A stretch of 14,197 bases of DNA, taken from positions 1 to 14,197 of the forward strand of contig WFPH01000040.1 of NCBI GenBank assembly GCA_015487645.1. Reading direction: 5' to 3'. The DNA comes from Thermosulfurimonas sp. GTDB taxonomy: Bacteria; Desulfobacterota; Thermodesulfobacteria; Thermodesulfobacteriales; Thermodesulfobacteriaceae. The notes under the pieces are model-generated. The model was given only the letters and a program-made list of their open reading frames with translations. It did no database searches and was not told the origin of the DNA. Shown here in pieces: positions 6,913-13,466 of this stretch (position 1 is the first letter of the stretch; every line of letters starts with the position of its first letter). A program made the position numbers and the translations under genes.

Positions 6913-7554
6913 TTAACCCAGGATCTTTACGATCCGTTCAAAAATCTCATCAATGCTCCCCATGCCGTCCACCCGGTGAAGCACGCCCTTCTTTTCGTAG
7001 TAGTCGATCAGGGGAGCCGTGGACTCATGATATACCTTGAGACGGTTCCTTACCGTCTCTTCATTGTCATCCGCACGCTGATAAAGCTCACCGCCACAGG
7101 CGTCACACTTCCCCTCTTCCTTCGGCGGTTTGAAAATAATATGATACATCATGCCACAATTCTTGCAAGTCCGACGTCCGGTAAGACGCTTGACCAGCTC
7201 TTCATCCGGAACCTCAATGGCGATGGCATAGTCGATCTTCTTTCCCCACTTGGCGAGCATCTCGTCCAGGGCCTCGGCCTGAGGCACCGTCCGTGGAAAA
7301 CCGTCCAGGATAAAGCCCTTCTCGCAATCGGGCTGTTTGAGCCGCTCTTCCACCATGGAAAGGACGATCTCGTCCGGCACAAGTTGTCCCTTCTCCATAT
7401 ATTCTTTGGCCTTCTTGCCTAGTTCTGTGCCCTTGGAGAGATGCTCACGGAACATATCCCCCGTAGAGATCTGAGGGATACCGTACCTCTCCGTAATACG
7501 CTTGGCCTGGGTTCCCTTACCGGCTCCCGGTGGTCCCAAGAAAACGATGTTCAT
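6913..7554 (-). CDS. adk: Adenylate kinase with zinc-type LID domain
   Basis: Adenylate kinase catalyses ATP + AMP = 2 ADP in the cytoplasm. The 213-residue long-form enzyme has the P-loop GPPGAGKGT (7-15), the AMP-binding region STGDMFRE (30-37) and the signature LDGFPRT (83-89). Its LID domain carries C130, C133, C150 and C153, the four-cysteine zinc site typical of Gram-positive and many thermophilic enzymes. The ATG at 7554 is preceded by AAAGGAGG at good spacing. It follows secY by 23 bases and abuts map. The secY-adk-map-infA order is conserved in many bacteria. Confidence 0.98.
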   Translation of the reverse strand: MNIVFLGPPGAGKGTQAKRITERYGIPQISTGDMFREHLSKGTELGKKAKEYMEKGQLVPDEIVLSMVEERLKQPDCEKGFILDGFPRTVPQAEALDEMLAKWGKKIDYAIAIEVPDEELVKRLTGRRTCKNCGMMYHIIFKPPKEEGKCDACGGELYQRADDNEETVRNRLKVYHESTAPLIDYYEKKGVLHRVDGMGSIDEIFERIVKILG

Positions 7555-7577
7555 GGCCCCCTCCTTTCCTCTTGATT

Positions 7578-8891
7578 TTAGCGCCGGCGACGCAACCGGC
7601 CTTCCCGAACCAGGCTATCGTAACGCCTGGTGAGAAGATGTGCCTCAATCTGGGCCATGGTATCCATGGCCACGCCCACCACAATCAAAAGGGCCGTACC
7701 CCCAAAGTAAAAGGGCACGTTGAATTTCACGATGAGCAGTGTGGGTAGCACACAAATGGCCGCCACATAAAGGGCCCCGATAAGCGTCACCCGGTTGAGC
7801 ACCCGATCCAGAAACTCCTCCGTAGCCTTACCCGGACGAATCCCCGGGATGAACCCACCCCATTTCTTGAGATTGTCGGCCACTTCTTGAGGATTGAAGA
7901 TAATGGCCGTGTAAAAATAACAGAAAAAGATAATCAAAATGACATACAGGATCTCGTAAAGCCACTGCCCCGGCCGCAGATAGCTTGAGAGGGCCTGAAA
8001 AAAGGCCAGGGGCACGAAAGTGGAAATAGTGGCCGGAAACATGAGAACCGAGGAGGCGAAGATGGGAGGGATAACCCCCGCGGTGTTTACTTTGATAGGC
8101 AAGTAGGTACTTTGCCCACCCACCACCTGGCGGCCTACCATCCGGCGGGCATAGTGGATGGGTATCCGGCGCTGGGCCATCTCCATGAAGCAGGTAAAGG
8201 CCAGCACCGCCACCACCAGAAGCAACACAAAAAAGAGCACCGCCCCGGAAAGCTCCCCGGTCTTGACAAAGCGGAAGGTGTTAATGATGGCCGAAGGTAA
8301 CCGTGCCACGATACCGGCAAAGATGAGAAGGGAGATACCGTTTCCGATCCCGTGCTCGGTGATCTGCTCCCCGAGCCACACCAGGAACATGGACCCCGTG
8401 GTCAGCGTCAGCATGGTGAGAAGCCGGAAGCCCCAGCCCGGAAACATAACCACCGGATCCCCGTTGGGGGCCATCATCTTCTCCAGCCCCACCGCAATGC
8501 CAAACCCTTGGATGAGACAGATGAGCACCGTGAGATACCGGGTGTAATAGGCCATCTTCCGGCGGCCCTCCGGCCCTTCCTTCTGCATCTCCTTGAGTGA
8601 GGGATACACCACCGTGAGGAGCTGCAGAATGATGGAGGCGCTGATGTAGGGCATAATTCCCAGGGCACAGACCGAAAGCCGCCGCAGGGCCCCTCCAGAA
8701 AACATGTCAATGAAGCCAAAGATCGTCCCTCCGGCCCGGGAAAAAAGGGCCAAAAGGGCCTCCGCATTGATCCCCGGAGTGGGGATATGCACCGCTATCC
8801 GATAGACCGCAAGCGCCCCTAACAGGAAAAGGATACGACGCCGAAGCTCCGGGATATTGGCCAGACTTTCTACGCCGGAAGTCCTGAGCAT
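7578..8891 (-). CDS. secY: Preprotein translocase subunit SecY
   Basis: SecY forms the protein-conducting channel of the inner membrane with SecE and SecG. The 437-residue protein has about ten hydrophobic segments and the family landmarks: IPELRRRILFLLGALAVYRI at the first helix, GIGNGISLLIFAGI (181-194), the basic cytoplasmic loop RRIPIHYARR (241-250), VNTAGVIPPIFASSVL, and the SecA-contacting loop FIPGIRPGKATEEFLDRVL (347-365). It ends in a basic tail RLRRRR. Length is normal. The ATG at 8891 lies 3 bases after rplO, with GAGG in the last rplO codons as likely ribosome-binding site. Its place after rplO is the standard spc-operon position. Confidence 0.98.
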   Translation of the reverse strand: MLRTSGVESLANIPELRRRILFLLGALAVYRIAVHIPTPGINAEALLALFSRAGGTIFGFIDMFSGGALRRLSVCALGIMPYISASIILQLLTVVYPSLKEMQKEGPEGRRKMAYYTRYLTVLICLIQGFGIAVGLEKMMAPNGDPVVMFPGWGFRLLTMLTLTTGSMFLVWLGEQITEHGIGNGISLLIFAGIVARLPSAIINTFRFVKTGELSGAVLFFVLLLVVAVLAFTCFMEMAQRRIPIHYARRMVGRQVVGGQSTYLPIKVNTAGVIPPIFASSVLMFPATISTFVPLAFFQALSSYLRPGQWLYEILYVILIIFFCYFYTAIIFNPQEVADNLKKWGGFIPGIRPGKATEEFLDRVLNRVTLIGALYVAAICVLPTLLIVKFNVPFYFGGTALLIVVGVAMDTMAQIEAHLLTRRYDSLVREGRLRRRR

Positions 8892-8894
8892 GCT

Positions 8895-9359
8895 TTAGGC
8901 CTCGATGAGTTCCACCCGTCCGCCGGCCTTCTCGATCTTCTCCCGGGCGCTTTTAGAGACCGCGTGCACCTTCACCGTGATCGCAAAATTGATCTCGCCG
9001 TCGCCCAGAAGTTTCACCCGGACCTCGCGCCCCTTAACCAGACCAGCAGCCTTCAAAGCCTCCACGTCCACCGTGGCCCCTTCCGAGAACTTCCGGGCCA
9101 GATCCCCCACGTTTACCACCTTGTATTCCACCCGGAAGGGGTTCTTGAAGCCCCTCTTAGGCAAGCGCCGGATAAGAGGCATCTGACCGCCCTCAAACCA
9201 GGCTGGTACTCCGCCTCCACTCCGGGCCCGCTGGCCCTTCTGCCCCCGACAGGAGGTCTTGCCATGCCCTGACCCCGGACCACGGCCCACGCGTTTCTCC
9301 CGGTGTTTGGAACCGGCAAAAGGTTTCAAATTAGCCAGGGTGATCAAACCCTCACTCAT
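8895..9359 (-). CDS. rplO: 50S ribosomal protein L15
   Basis: L15 is a late-assembling 50S protein that threads a glycine-rich extension through 23S rRNA. The 154-residue protein starts MSEGLITLANLKPFAGSKHR and contains the family's glycine/basic run RVGRGPGSGHGKTSCRGQKG, then FEGGQMPLIRRLPKRGF. It closes with a normal C-terminal domain ending VELIEA. The ATG overlaps the end of rpmD by 8 bases (ATGAGTGA). It is preceded by GGAGGAG, which lies within the rpmD coding end. Size is in the normal range. Confidence 0.98.
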   Translation of the reverse strand: MSEGLITLANLKPFAGSKHREKRVGRGPGSGHGKTSCRGQKGQRARSGGGVPAWFEGGQMPLIRRLPKRGFKNPFRVEYKVVNVGDLARKFSEGATVDVEALKAAGLVKGREVRVKLLGDGEINFAITVKVHAVSKSAREKIEKAGGRVELIEA

Positions 9360-9540
9360 CGATCTCCTCCACCTTCACCAAATGTCTGACCTTCTCTACC
9401 ATGCCACGGATGCAAGGATTGTCCGGCCGAACTACCGTGTGTCCAATCTTCCTCAGACCCAAACCGGCAATGGTCGCCCTCTGTTTCCTAGACCAACCGT
9501 ATTTGCTCCGCACCAGAGTGATCTTAAGCTTTTTGCCCAT
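9352..9540 (-). CDS. rpmD: 50S ribosomal protein L30
   Basis: L30 is a small 50S protein of about 60 residues. This one has 62 and the typical KKLKITLVRSKYGWSRKQRATIAGLGLRKIGHTVV with RGMVEKVRHLVKVEE at the end. It starts with ATG at 9540, inside the rpsE frame, so rpsE and rpmD overlap by 17 bases in different frames. The end overlaps rplO by 8 bases. GAGAGG lies seven bases before the ATG, within rpsE. Some bacteria lack L30; here it is intact and in the standard S5-L30-L15 position. Confidence 0.97.
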   Translation of the reverse strand: MGKKLKITLVRSKYGWSRKQRATIAGLGLRKIGHTVVRPDNPCIRGMVEKVRHLVKVEEIDE

Positions 9541-10045
9541 GGCCGATCCTCTCCAGGAGTTCTTCTACGGTAAAACCCCGTTTTTGGGCTACGTATTCCG
9601 GACTCTGAAGGCTCTCCAGAGCCTTGAAAGTAGCCTTAACCACATTGTGGGGATTGGTGCTGCCAATGCACTTAGTGACCACATCCCGGATCCCGGCCGC
9701 GTCCATGATGGCTCGAATGGTGCTTCCGGCAATCACTCCCGTTCCCGGACGGCCCGGTTTGAGCAGCACCTTGGCCGCTCCAAAATCTACCGTGATCTCG
9801 TGCGGGATGGTCCCGTTTATCACGGGAACCTTGATCATATTCTTGCGGGCCTTCTCCAGGGCCTTTCGGATAGCATCCGGAACTTCAGGGGCTTTTCCTA
9901 AACCATATCCCACTCGGCCCTGGCCGTCGCCCACCACCACAATGGCCGAAAAACGGAATCGCCGACCACCCTTGTGGACTTTGGCCACCCGGTTGATGAA
10001 AATGATCTTCTCAATCAGTTCTTCCGTACCCTTTGCCGTGGCCAC
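9524..10045 (-). CDS. rpsE: 30S ribosomal protein S5, GTG start
   Basis: S5 lies on the solvent side of the 30S subunit near the mRNA entry channel and influences decoding fidelity. The 173-residue protein has the N-terminal double-stranded RNA-binding domain (EKIIFINRVAKVHKGGRRFRFSAIVVVGDGQGRVGYGLGKA) and the C-terminal domain (GTGVIAGSTIRAIMDAAGIRDVVTKCIGSTNPHNVV). The start is GTG at 10045, with GGAGG seven bases upstream. The gene lies 16 bases after rplR and runs 17 bases into rpmD. Length is normal. Confidence 0.98.
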   Translation of the reverse strand: MATAKGTEELIEKIIFINRVAKVHKGGRRFRFSAIVVVGDGQGRVGYGLGKAPEVPDAIRKALEKARKNMIKVPVINGTIPHEITVDFGAAKVLLKPGRPGTGVIAGSTIRAIMDAAGIRDVVTKCIGSTNPHNVVKATFKALESLQSPEYVAQKRGFTVEELLERIGHGQKA

Positions 10046-10061
10046 CTATCTGCCTCCTTAC

Positions 10062-10448
10062 CTAAAATTCCAGGCCGGCGCTGCGGGCTCCCTCCGCCAG
10101 CGCCTTGACCCGTCCGTGATATTTGAACCCTCCGCGGTCAAAGACCACCTTCTTGATCCCGGCCTCCACGGCCTTCTTCCCCAGGAGCTCCCCCACCGCT
10201 CTGGCCACCGCGGTCTTTCCGCCTTCTTTCTTGAGCTCCTCCCAGCGCTCCCGGATCTCCGGCGAGAGTGAAGAAGCCGCCACCAGGGTGTGCCCCCGGG
10301 TGTCATCGATAATCTGAGCATAGATATGTTTGAGACTCCGATAGACCGAAAGTCTGGGACGCTCAGGCGTCCCGAAAACCTTCTTGCGCACCCGTTTCTT
10401 CCGCCGGAGCCTGCGCTCAACCTTTTTAAGTTTTTCCCTCCGAAGCAT
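10062..10448 (-). CDS. rplR: 50S ribosomal protein L18
   Basis: L18 binds 5S rRNA and helps place it in the central protuberance. The 128-residue protein has a basic N-terminus (RREKLKKVERRLRRKKRVRKKVFG), then TPERPRLSVYRSLKHIYAQIIDD and the C-terminal FDRGGFKYHGRVKALAEGARSAGLEF, all typical. The ATG at 10448 follows AAGGAGG. Part of that ribosome-binding site can pair with an upstream CCTCC in the 37-base gap after rplF (see separate entry). This gap is wider than most in the cluster. Confidence 0.98.
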   Translation of the reverse strand: MLRREKLKKVERRLRRKKRVRKKVFGTPERPRLSVYRSLKHIYAQIIDDTRGHTLVAASSLSPEIRERWEELKKEGGKTAVARAVGELLGKKAVEAGIKKVVFDRGGFKYHGRVKALAEGARSAGLEF

Positions 10449-10455
10449 CCCCTTT

Positions 10456-10470
10456 CCTCCTTCGGGGAGG
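10456..10470 (-). promoter_or_regulatory. Small hairpin covering the rplR ribosome-binding site
   Basis: On the minus strand the leader reads CCTCC-CCGAA-GGAGG, a 5-bp stem with a 5-base loop. The right arm is the Shine-Dalgarno sequence of rplR. If it folds, it would mask the ribosome-binding site until ribosomes finishing rplF arrive, favouring coupling. The stem is short and may be chance, since any GGAGG near a CCTCC gives this. Confidence 0.3.
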
Positions 10471-10485
10471 TCTTATTCCCCCCGA

Positions 10486-11067
10486 TTATTTTCCGGCCTT
10501 ACCGGCCTTACCGGCCTTCCTAATGATCTGCTCTCCGGTATAACGGATGCCCTTACCCTTGTAAGGCTCAGGGGGACGCAGACGCCTGATCCGGGCCGCG
10601 GTCTCCCCCAGAAGCTCCTTGTCGATACCCTCCAGGATCACCCGGGCCTGCACGTCCCCGGACCCTTTCTCCACCTTGGCCTTCACTCCCGGGGGCAACT
10701 TGAAATTGATGGGATGGGAGTAACCCAGATGAAAAACGATTTCATCCCCCTTGGGTTCCGCCCGGTATCCCAGCCCCACGATGTCGAGCGACCGGGTGAA
10801 CCCCTGGGTTACCCCGATAACCATATTGTTGATCAGGGCCCGGGTAAGCCCCTGAAAGGCCTTGGCCTTGCGCTGGAGCTTCTTCCGCACCTCCTGGGGC
10901 TTCACCCGCACGGACTCTCCCTGTATCTCCACTTCCACCATGGGGGGAAGAGGCTTCTCCAGCTTCCCCTTGGGCCCCTCTACCAGGATACGTCCTTCTT
11001 TTATCTCAACCTTAACCCCTTTGGGGATAGGCACCGGTCTTCTACCGATACGAGATTCCGTAGCCAT
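10486..11067 (-). CDS. rplF: 50S ribosomal protein L6
   Basis: L6 binds 23S rRNA at the base of the L7/L12 stalk near the factor-binding centre. The 193-residue protein has the two L6 repeats, from SRIGRRPVPIPKGVKVEI to the signature PEPYKGKGIRYTGE. It is slightly longer than the usual 175-185 because the C-terminus ends in a repeated KAG motif (KAGKAGKAGK) encoded by three 9-base units. The ATG at 11067 has GAGGTG just upstream and lies 13 bases after rpsH. L6 is at its standard place between rpsH and rplR. Confidence 0.98.
   Translation of the reverse strand: MATESRIGRRPVPIPKGVKVEIKEGRILVEGPKGKLEKPLPPMVEVEIQGESVRVKPQEVRKKLQRKAKAFQGLTRALINNMVIGVTQGFTRSLDIVGLGYRAEPKGDEIVFHLGYSHPINFKLPPGVKAKVEKGSGDVQARVILEGIDKELLGETAARIRRLRPPEPYKGKGIRYTGEQIIRKAGKAGKAGK
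10492..10518. repeat. Three tandem 9-base units at the 3' end of rplF
   Basis: The plus strand reads TCCGGCCTT, ACCGGCCTT, ACCGGCCTT, with one mismatch in the first unit. In frame on the minus strand the units encode Lys-Ala-Gly repeats at the L6 C-terminus. Because each unit is three codons, copy-number changes by slippage would not break the frame. Confidence 0.85.
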
Positions 11068-11080
11068 AACACCTCACCCC

Positions 11081-11476
11081 TTACCAGACTTCACAAAGGA
11101 TCTCTCCGCCCACGCCCCGTCTCCGGGCCTCGTGGTCGGTCATGATCCCCTGCGAAGTAGATATGATGGCGATACCAAGACCCCCCATCACCCTGGGGAG
11201 TTTCTTCACTCCAGCATAGATCCGACGCCCCGGCTTACTCACCCGCTTGAGTCCCGCTATCACCGGACGCCGGTTCTCGTCATACTTCAGAGTGATCACG
11301 ATCTTGCCCTGAGGCCCCTCAGCCACAAACTCGTAATCCTCGATATAGCCTTCTTCTTTCAAGATCCGCGCTATCTCCTGCTTGAGCTTCGAGGCCGGTA
11401 TCTCCACCGTCTTGTGCCGCGCCATGAGCGCGTTTCTGATCCTGGCTAGCATATCCGCAATGGGATCCGTCATCAT
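11081..11476 (-). CDS. rpsH: 30S ribosomal protein S8
   Basis: S8 is a primary 16S rRNA-binding protein of the central domain; in E. coli it also represses the spc operon. The 131-residue protein begins MMTDPIADMLARIRNA and ends with the signature GIAIISTSQGIMTDHEARRRGVGGEILCEVW. Two adjacent ATG codons (11476 and 11473) could both start it; the difference is one residue. GGGGTGAG lies upstream. The gap to rpsN is 13 bases. I did not identify an S8 operator near rplE, where E. coli carries it. Confidence 0.98.
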   Translation of the reverse strand: MMTDPIADMLARIRNALMARHKTVEIPASKLKQEIARILKEEGYIEDYEFVAEGPQGKIVITLKYDENRRPVIAGLKRVSKPGRRIYAGVKKLPRVMGGLGIAIISTSQGIMTDHEARRRGVGGEILCEVW

Positions 11477-11489
11477 GGCTTCTCACCCC

Positions 11490-11666
11490 TTACCAGCTGG
11501 CTTTTCTTACCCCGGGGATCTTGCCCTCCGAGGCCAGTCTACGGAAACAGATCCGGCAAAGACCAAACCGCCGGATGTAGCCCCTCGGTCGCCCGCAGAT
11601 AGAACAACGGTTGCGGTGCCGGACCTTGAACTTGGGCTTTTTGAAGAGCTGAGCTTTGCGCGGCAT
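11490..11666 (-). CDS. rpsN: 30S ribosomal protein S14, short zinc-binding type
   Basis: S14 helps assemble the head of the 30S subunit. I translated this 58-residue frame by hand. It starts MPRKAQLFKKPKFKVRHRNRC and has four cysteines as two CxxC pairs, C21/C24 and C37/C40 (RCSICGRPRGYIRRFGLCRIC). It ends with the family signature FRRLASEGKIPGVRKASW. This is the short zinc type (S14-Z, usually 61 residues), not the 100-residue zinc-free type; it is about three residues shorter near the N-terminus. The ATG lies 2 bases after the rplE stop, and its AGGAGG site is formed by the last two Arg codons of rplE. It is at the normal L5-S14-S8 position. Confidence 0.98.
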   Translation of the reverse strand: MPRKAQLFKKPKFKVRHRNRCSICGRPRGYIRRFGLCRICFRRLASEGKIPGVRKASW

Positions 11667-11668
11667 CT

Positions 11669-12208
11669 TTACCTCCTAAACGGCAACCCTAAAAGTTTCA
11701 AAAGCTCGTAAGCCTCCTCATCCGTCTCAGCGGAGGTCACGATCGTAATGTTCATCCCCTTCACCCGGCCCACCTCGTTAGGATCGAGCTCTGGGAAAAT
11801 AGTGTGATCATCAAGCCCCAAAGTGTAGTTCCCCCGACCGTCGAAGCCGCGCCGAGGAAGACCTCTAAAGTCCCGCACACGGGGAAGGGCCACGTGAATG
11901 AGCCGGGCCAGGAAATCGTACATGCGGTTCTTCCGCAGGGTCACCATGACCCCGATGGGCATCCCAGCCCGAAGCTTGAAGGCGGCAATCGACTTACGAG
12001 CCCGGCAGACCTTGGGCCTCTGCCCCGTAATGATGGCCAACTCCTTCAAGGCCTCGTCGATGAGCTTGGGCTCCTGCACCGCCGCTCCAAGCCCCATATT
12101 CACGCAAATCTTCTCCAGCTTGGGAACCTCAAACGGGTTCCGGTAACCAAATTTTTCTCTGAGCTTGGGCACCACCGTCTCCTGATAATATTCCTTGAGC
12201 CAGGCCAT
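11669..12208 (-). CDS. rplE: 50S ribosomal protein L5
   Basis: L5 binds 5S rRNA and contacts P-site tRNA from the central protuberance. The 179-residue protein is full length. It shows FGYRNPFEVPKLEKICVNMGLG, the ITGQRPKVCRARKSIAAFKLRAGMPIGVMVTLR stretch, FRGLPRRGFDGRGNYTLGLDDHTIFPELD and the ending MNITIVTSAETDEEAYELLKLLGLPFRR. The ATG at 12208 is served by GAGGAG in the last two Glu codons of rplX. Its own final AGG-AGG codons form the ribosome-binding site of rpsN. Confidence 0.98.
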   Translation of the reverse strand: MAWLKEYYQETVVPKLREKFGYRNPFEVPKLEKICVNMGLGAAVQEPKLIDEALKELAIITGQRPKVCRARKSIAAFKLRAGMPIGVMVTLRKNRMYDFLARLIHVALPRVRDFRGLPRRGFDGRGNYTLGLDDHTIFPELDPNEVGRVKGMNITIVTSAETDEEAYELLKLLGLPFRR

Positions 12209-12212
12209 GACC

Positions 12213-12581
12213 CTACTCCTCAGCCTCTATGATCTCTCCGCACTTTTTGCAAACCCGCACCTTAGTCCCATCCTCCAGAAACTTGCGTCCGATCCTCACG
12301 CCCCGGTTACACTTGGGGCAGAAAACCATGAGGTTGGAAACGTGGATAGGTGCGGGTTTCTCCACAATACCACCCTCACTGTAAGGGGTGGGTTTCATAT
12401 GCCGCTTGACGATGTTCACTCCCTCCACGATCGCCCTCTGTTTTCGCGGGAAGACCTGAAGCACCTTGCCGATCTTCCCCTTGTCCTTGCCGGCGATCAC
12501 GACCACCTTGTCACCCTTGCGAATGTGACACTTGGCCTCGTGCGGTTTCGGCAGTTTCCTTTTAGCCCTCTTGAAAAGCAT
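12213..12581 (-). CDS. rplX: 50S ribosomal protein L24, zinc-ribbon form with N-terminal extension
   Basis: L24 starts 50S assembly and sits near the exit tunnel. The KOW motif region is at about 20-50 (RKGDKVVVIAGKDKGKIGKV). The family segment VEGVNIVKRHMKPTPYSEGGIVEKPAPIHVSNLM follows, then a zinc-ribbon with C88, C91, C111 and C114. At 122 residues it is longer than the usual 100-108. About 18 residues (MLFKRAKRKLPKPHEAKC) precede the point where most L24 proteins start. No internal Met or GTG gives a better start, and GGGAGAGGGG precedes the ATG. It follows rplN by 13 bases. Confidence 0.97.
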   Translation of the reverse strand: MLFKRAKRKLPKPHEAKCHIRKGDKVVVIAGKDKGKIGKVLQVFPRKQRAIVEGVNIVKRHMKPTPYSEGGIVEKPAPIHVSNLMVFCPKCNRGVRIGRKFLEDGTKVRVCKKCGEIIEAEE

Positions 12582-12594
12582 ACGCCCCTCTCCC

Positions 12595-12963
12595 TTACAG
12601 AACTTCCGGTGCCAGCGAGATAATCTTCATAAAACGCTTGGCCCGCAATTCCCGTCCCACCGGCCCAAAAATACGGGTCCCGATGGGCTCGCCATACTGA
12701 TTGATGAGCACGGCCGCGTTTTCCTCAAAACGGATGGTGGTCCCATCCGGACGGGGCTGCTCTTTCCTGGTTCGCACCACTACGGCCCGCACTACGTCCC
12801 CTTCCTTTACCTTGGAATTGGGGAGAGCCTCCTTCACCGAAGCCACAATCACATCCCCTATGCGGGCATACCGCCGCCCGGAGCCCCCAAGCACCCTGAT
12901 ACACATGATCCTTTTGGCTCCGGAATTGTCAGCCACATTGAGCATGGTTTCCTGCTGAATCAT
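12595..12963 (-). CDS. rplN: 50S ribosomal protein L14
   Basis: L14 contacts 16S rRNA in an intersubunit bridge and is the docking site for silencing factor RsfS. The 122-residue protein is textbook length and sequence: MIQQETMLNVADNSGAKRIMCIRVLGG at the start, GDVIVASVKEALPNSKVKEGDVVRAVVVRT in the middle, and GTRIFGPVGRELRAKRFMKIISLAPEVL at the end. The ATG at 12963 lies 2 bases after the rpsQ stop, with GGAGGG upstream inside the rpsQ end. Confidence 0.98.
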   Translation of the reverse strand: MIQQETMLNVADNSGAKRIMCIRVLGGSGRRYARIGDVIVASVKEALPNSKVKEGDVVRAVVVRTRKEQPRPDGTTIRFEENAAVLINQYGEPIGTRIFGPVGRELRAKRFMKIISLAPEVL

Positions 12964-12965
12964 GG

Positions 12966-13256
12966 CTAACTACCCTCCCCCGAGGATTCGGCCTCACTCA
13001 ACTCCAACTTCGGCGCCCGCTCCAGGATCTTCTTCACCCGCCAGCGCTTGTGACGGGAAAGCGGCCTGGTCTCCTCAATGAGGACGCGATCTCCGATCTC
13101 GCACTCATTATGTTCATCGTGCGCCATAAACTTCTTGCGCCGCTTGATGTACTTCTTGTAGAGAGGGTGCTGCACCAGGCGCTCCACCATCACCACCACG
13201 GTCTTGTCCATTTTATTGCTGACCACCGTGCCAATGTACTCCTTTCTTCTTCCCAT
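12966..13256 (-). CDS. rpsQ: 30S ribosomal protein S17
   Basis: S17 is a primary 16S rRNA binder with an OB fold in the 5' domain. The 96-residue protein shows YIGTVVSNKMDKTVVVMVERLVQHPLYKKYIKRRKKFMAHDE, then CEIGDRVLIEETRPLSRHKRWRV. It is slightly longer than the usual 80-88 because of an acidic/serine tail (about LELSEAESSGEGS). The ATG at 13256 has only a weak AAAGGG upstream. It is 12 bases downstream of rpmC. Confidence 0.98.
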   Translation of the reverse strand: MGRRKEYIGTVVSNKMDKTVVVMVERLVQHPLYKKYIKRRKKFMAHDEHNECEIGDRVLIEETRPLSRHKRWRVKKILERAPKLELSEAESSGEGS

Positions 13257-13268
13257 GGCCTAATCCCT

Positions 13269-13466
13269 TTAACGAATATTTAGTTCTTTTTCACGAATCA
13301 CCGTTAATACCCGAGCGATGTCCCGCTTGACCTGCCTTATCCGCATAGGGTTTTCCAACTGGTGGATGGTCTTCTGAAACCGCAGGTTAAAGAGCTCCTC
13401 CCGCAGCTCCCGCAACTTCTCCTTGAGCTCAGGAATAGAAAGCTCCCTCAATTCGCTGGCCTTCAT
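13269..13466 (-). CDS. rpmC: 50S ribosomal protein L29
   Basis: L29 is a two-helix protein near the exit tunnel, close to the trigger-factor and SRP docking site. From the ATG at 13466 it has 65 residues: MKASELRELSIPELKEKLRELREELFNLRFQK, then NPMRIRQVKRDIARVLTVIREKE. This fits the usual 60-70. An upstream in-frame TTG at 13496 would add ten unrelated residues inside rplP, so I reject it. The chosen ATG overlaps the rplP stop by 4 bases (ATGA), with GGGAGG seven bases before. Confidence 0.97.
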   Translation of the reverse strand: MKASELRELSIPELKEKLRELREELFNLRFQKTIHQLENPMRIRQVKRDIARVLTVIREKELNIR

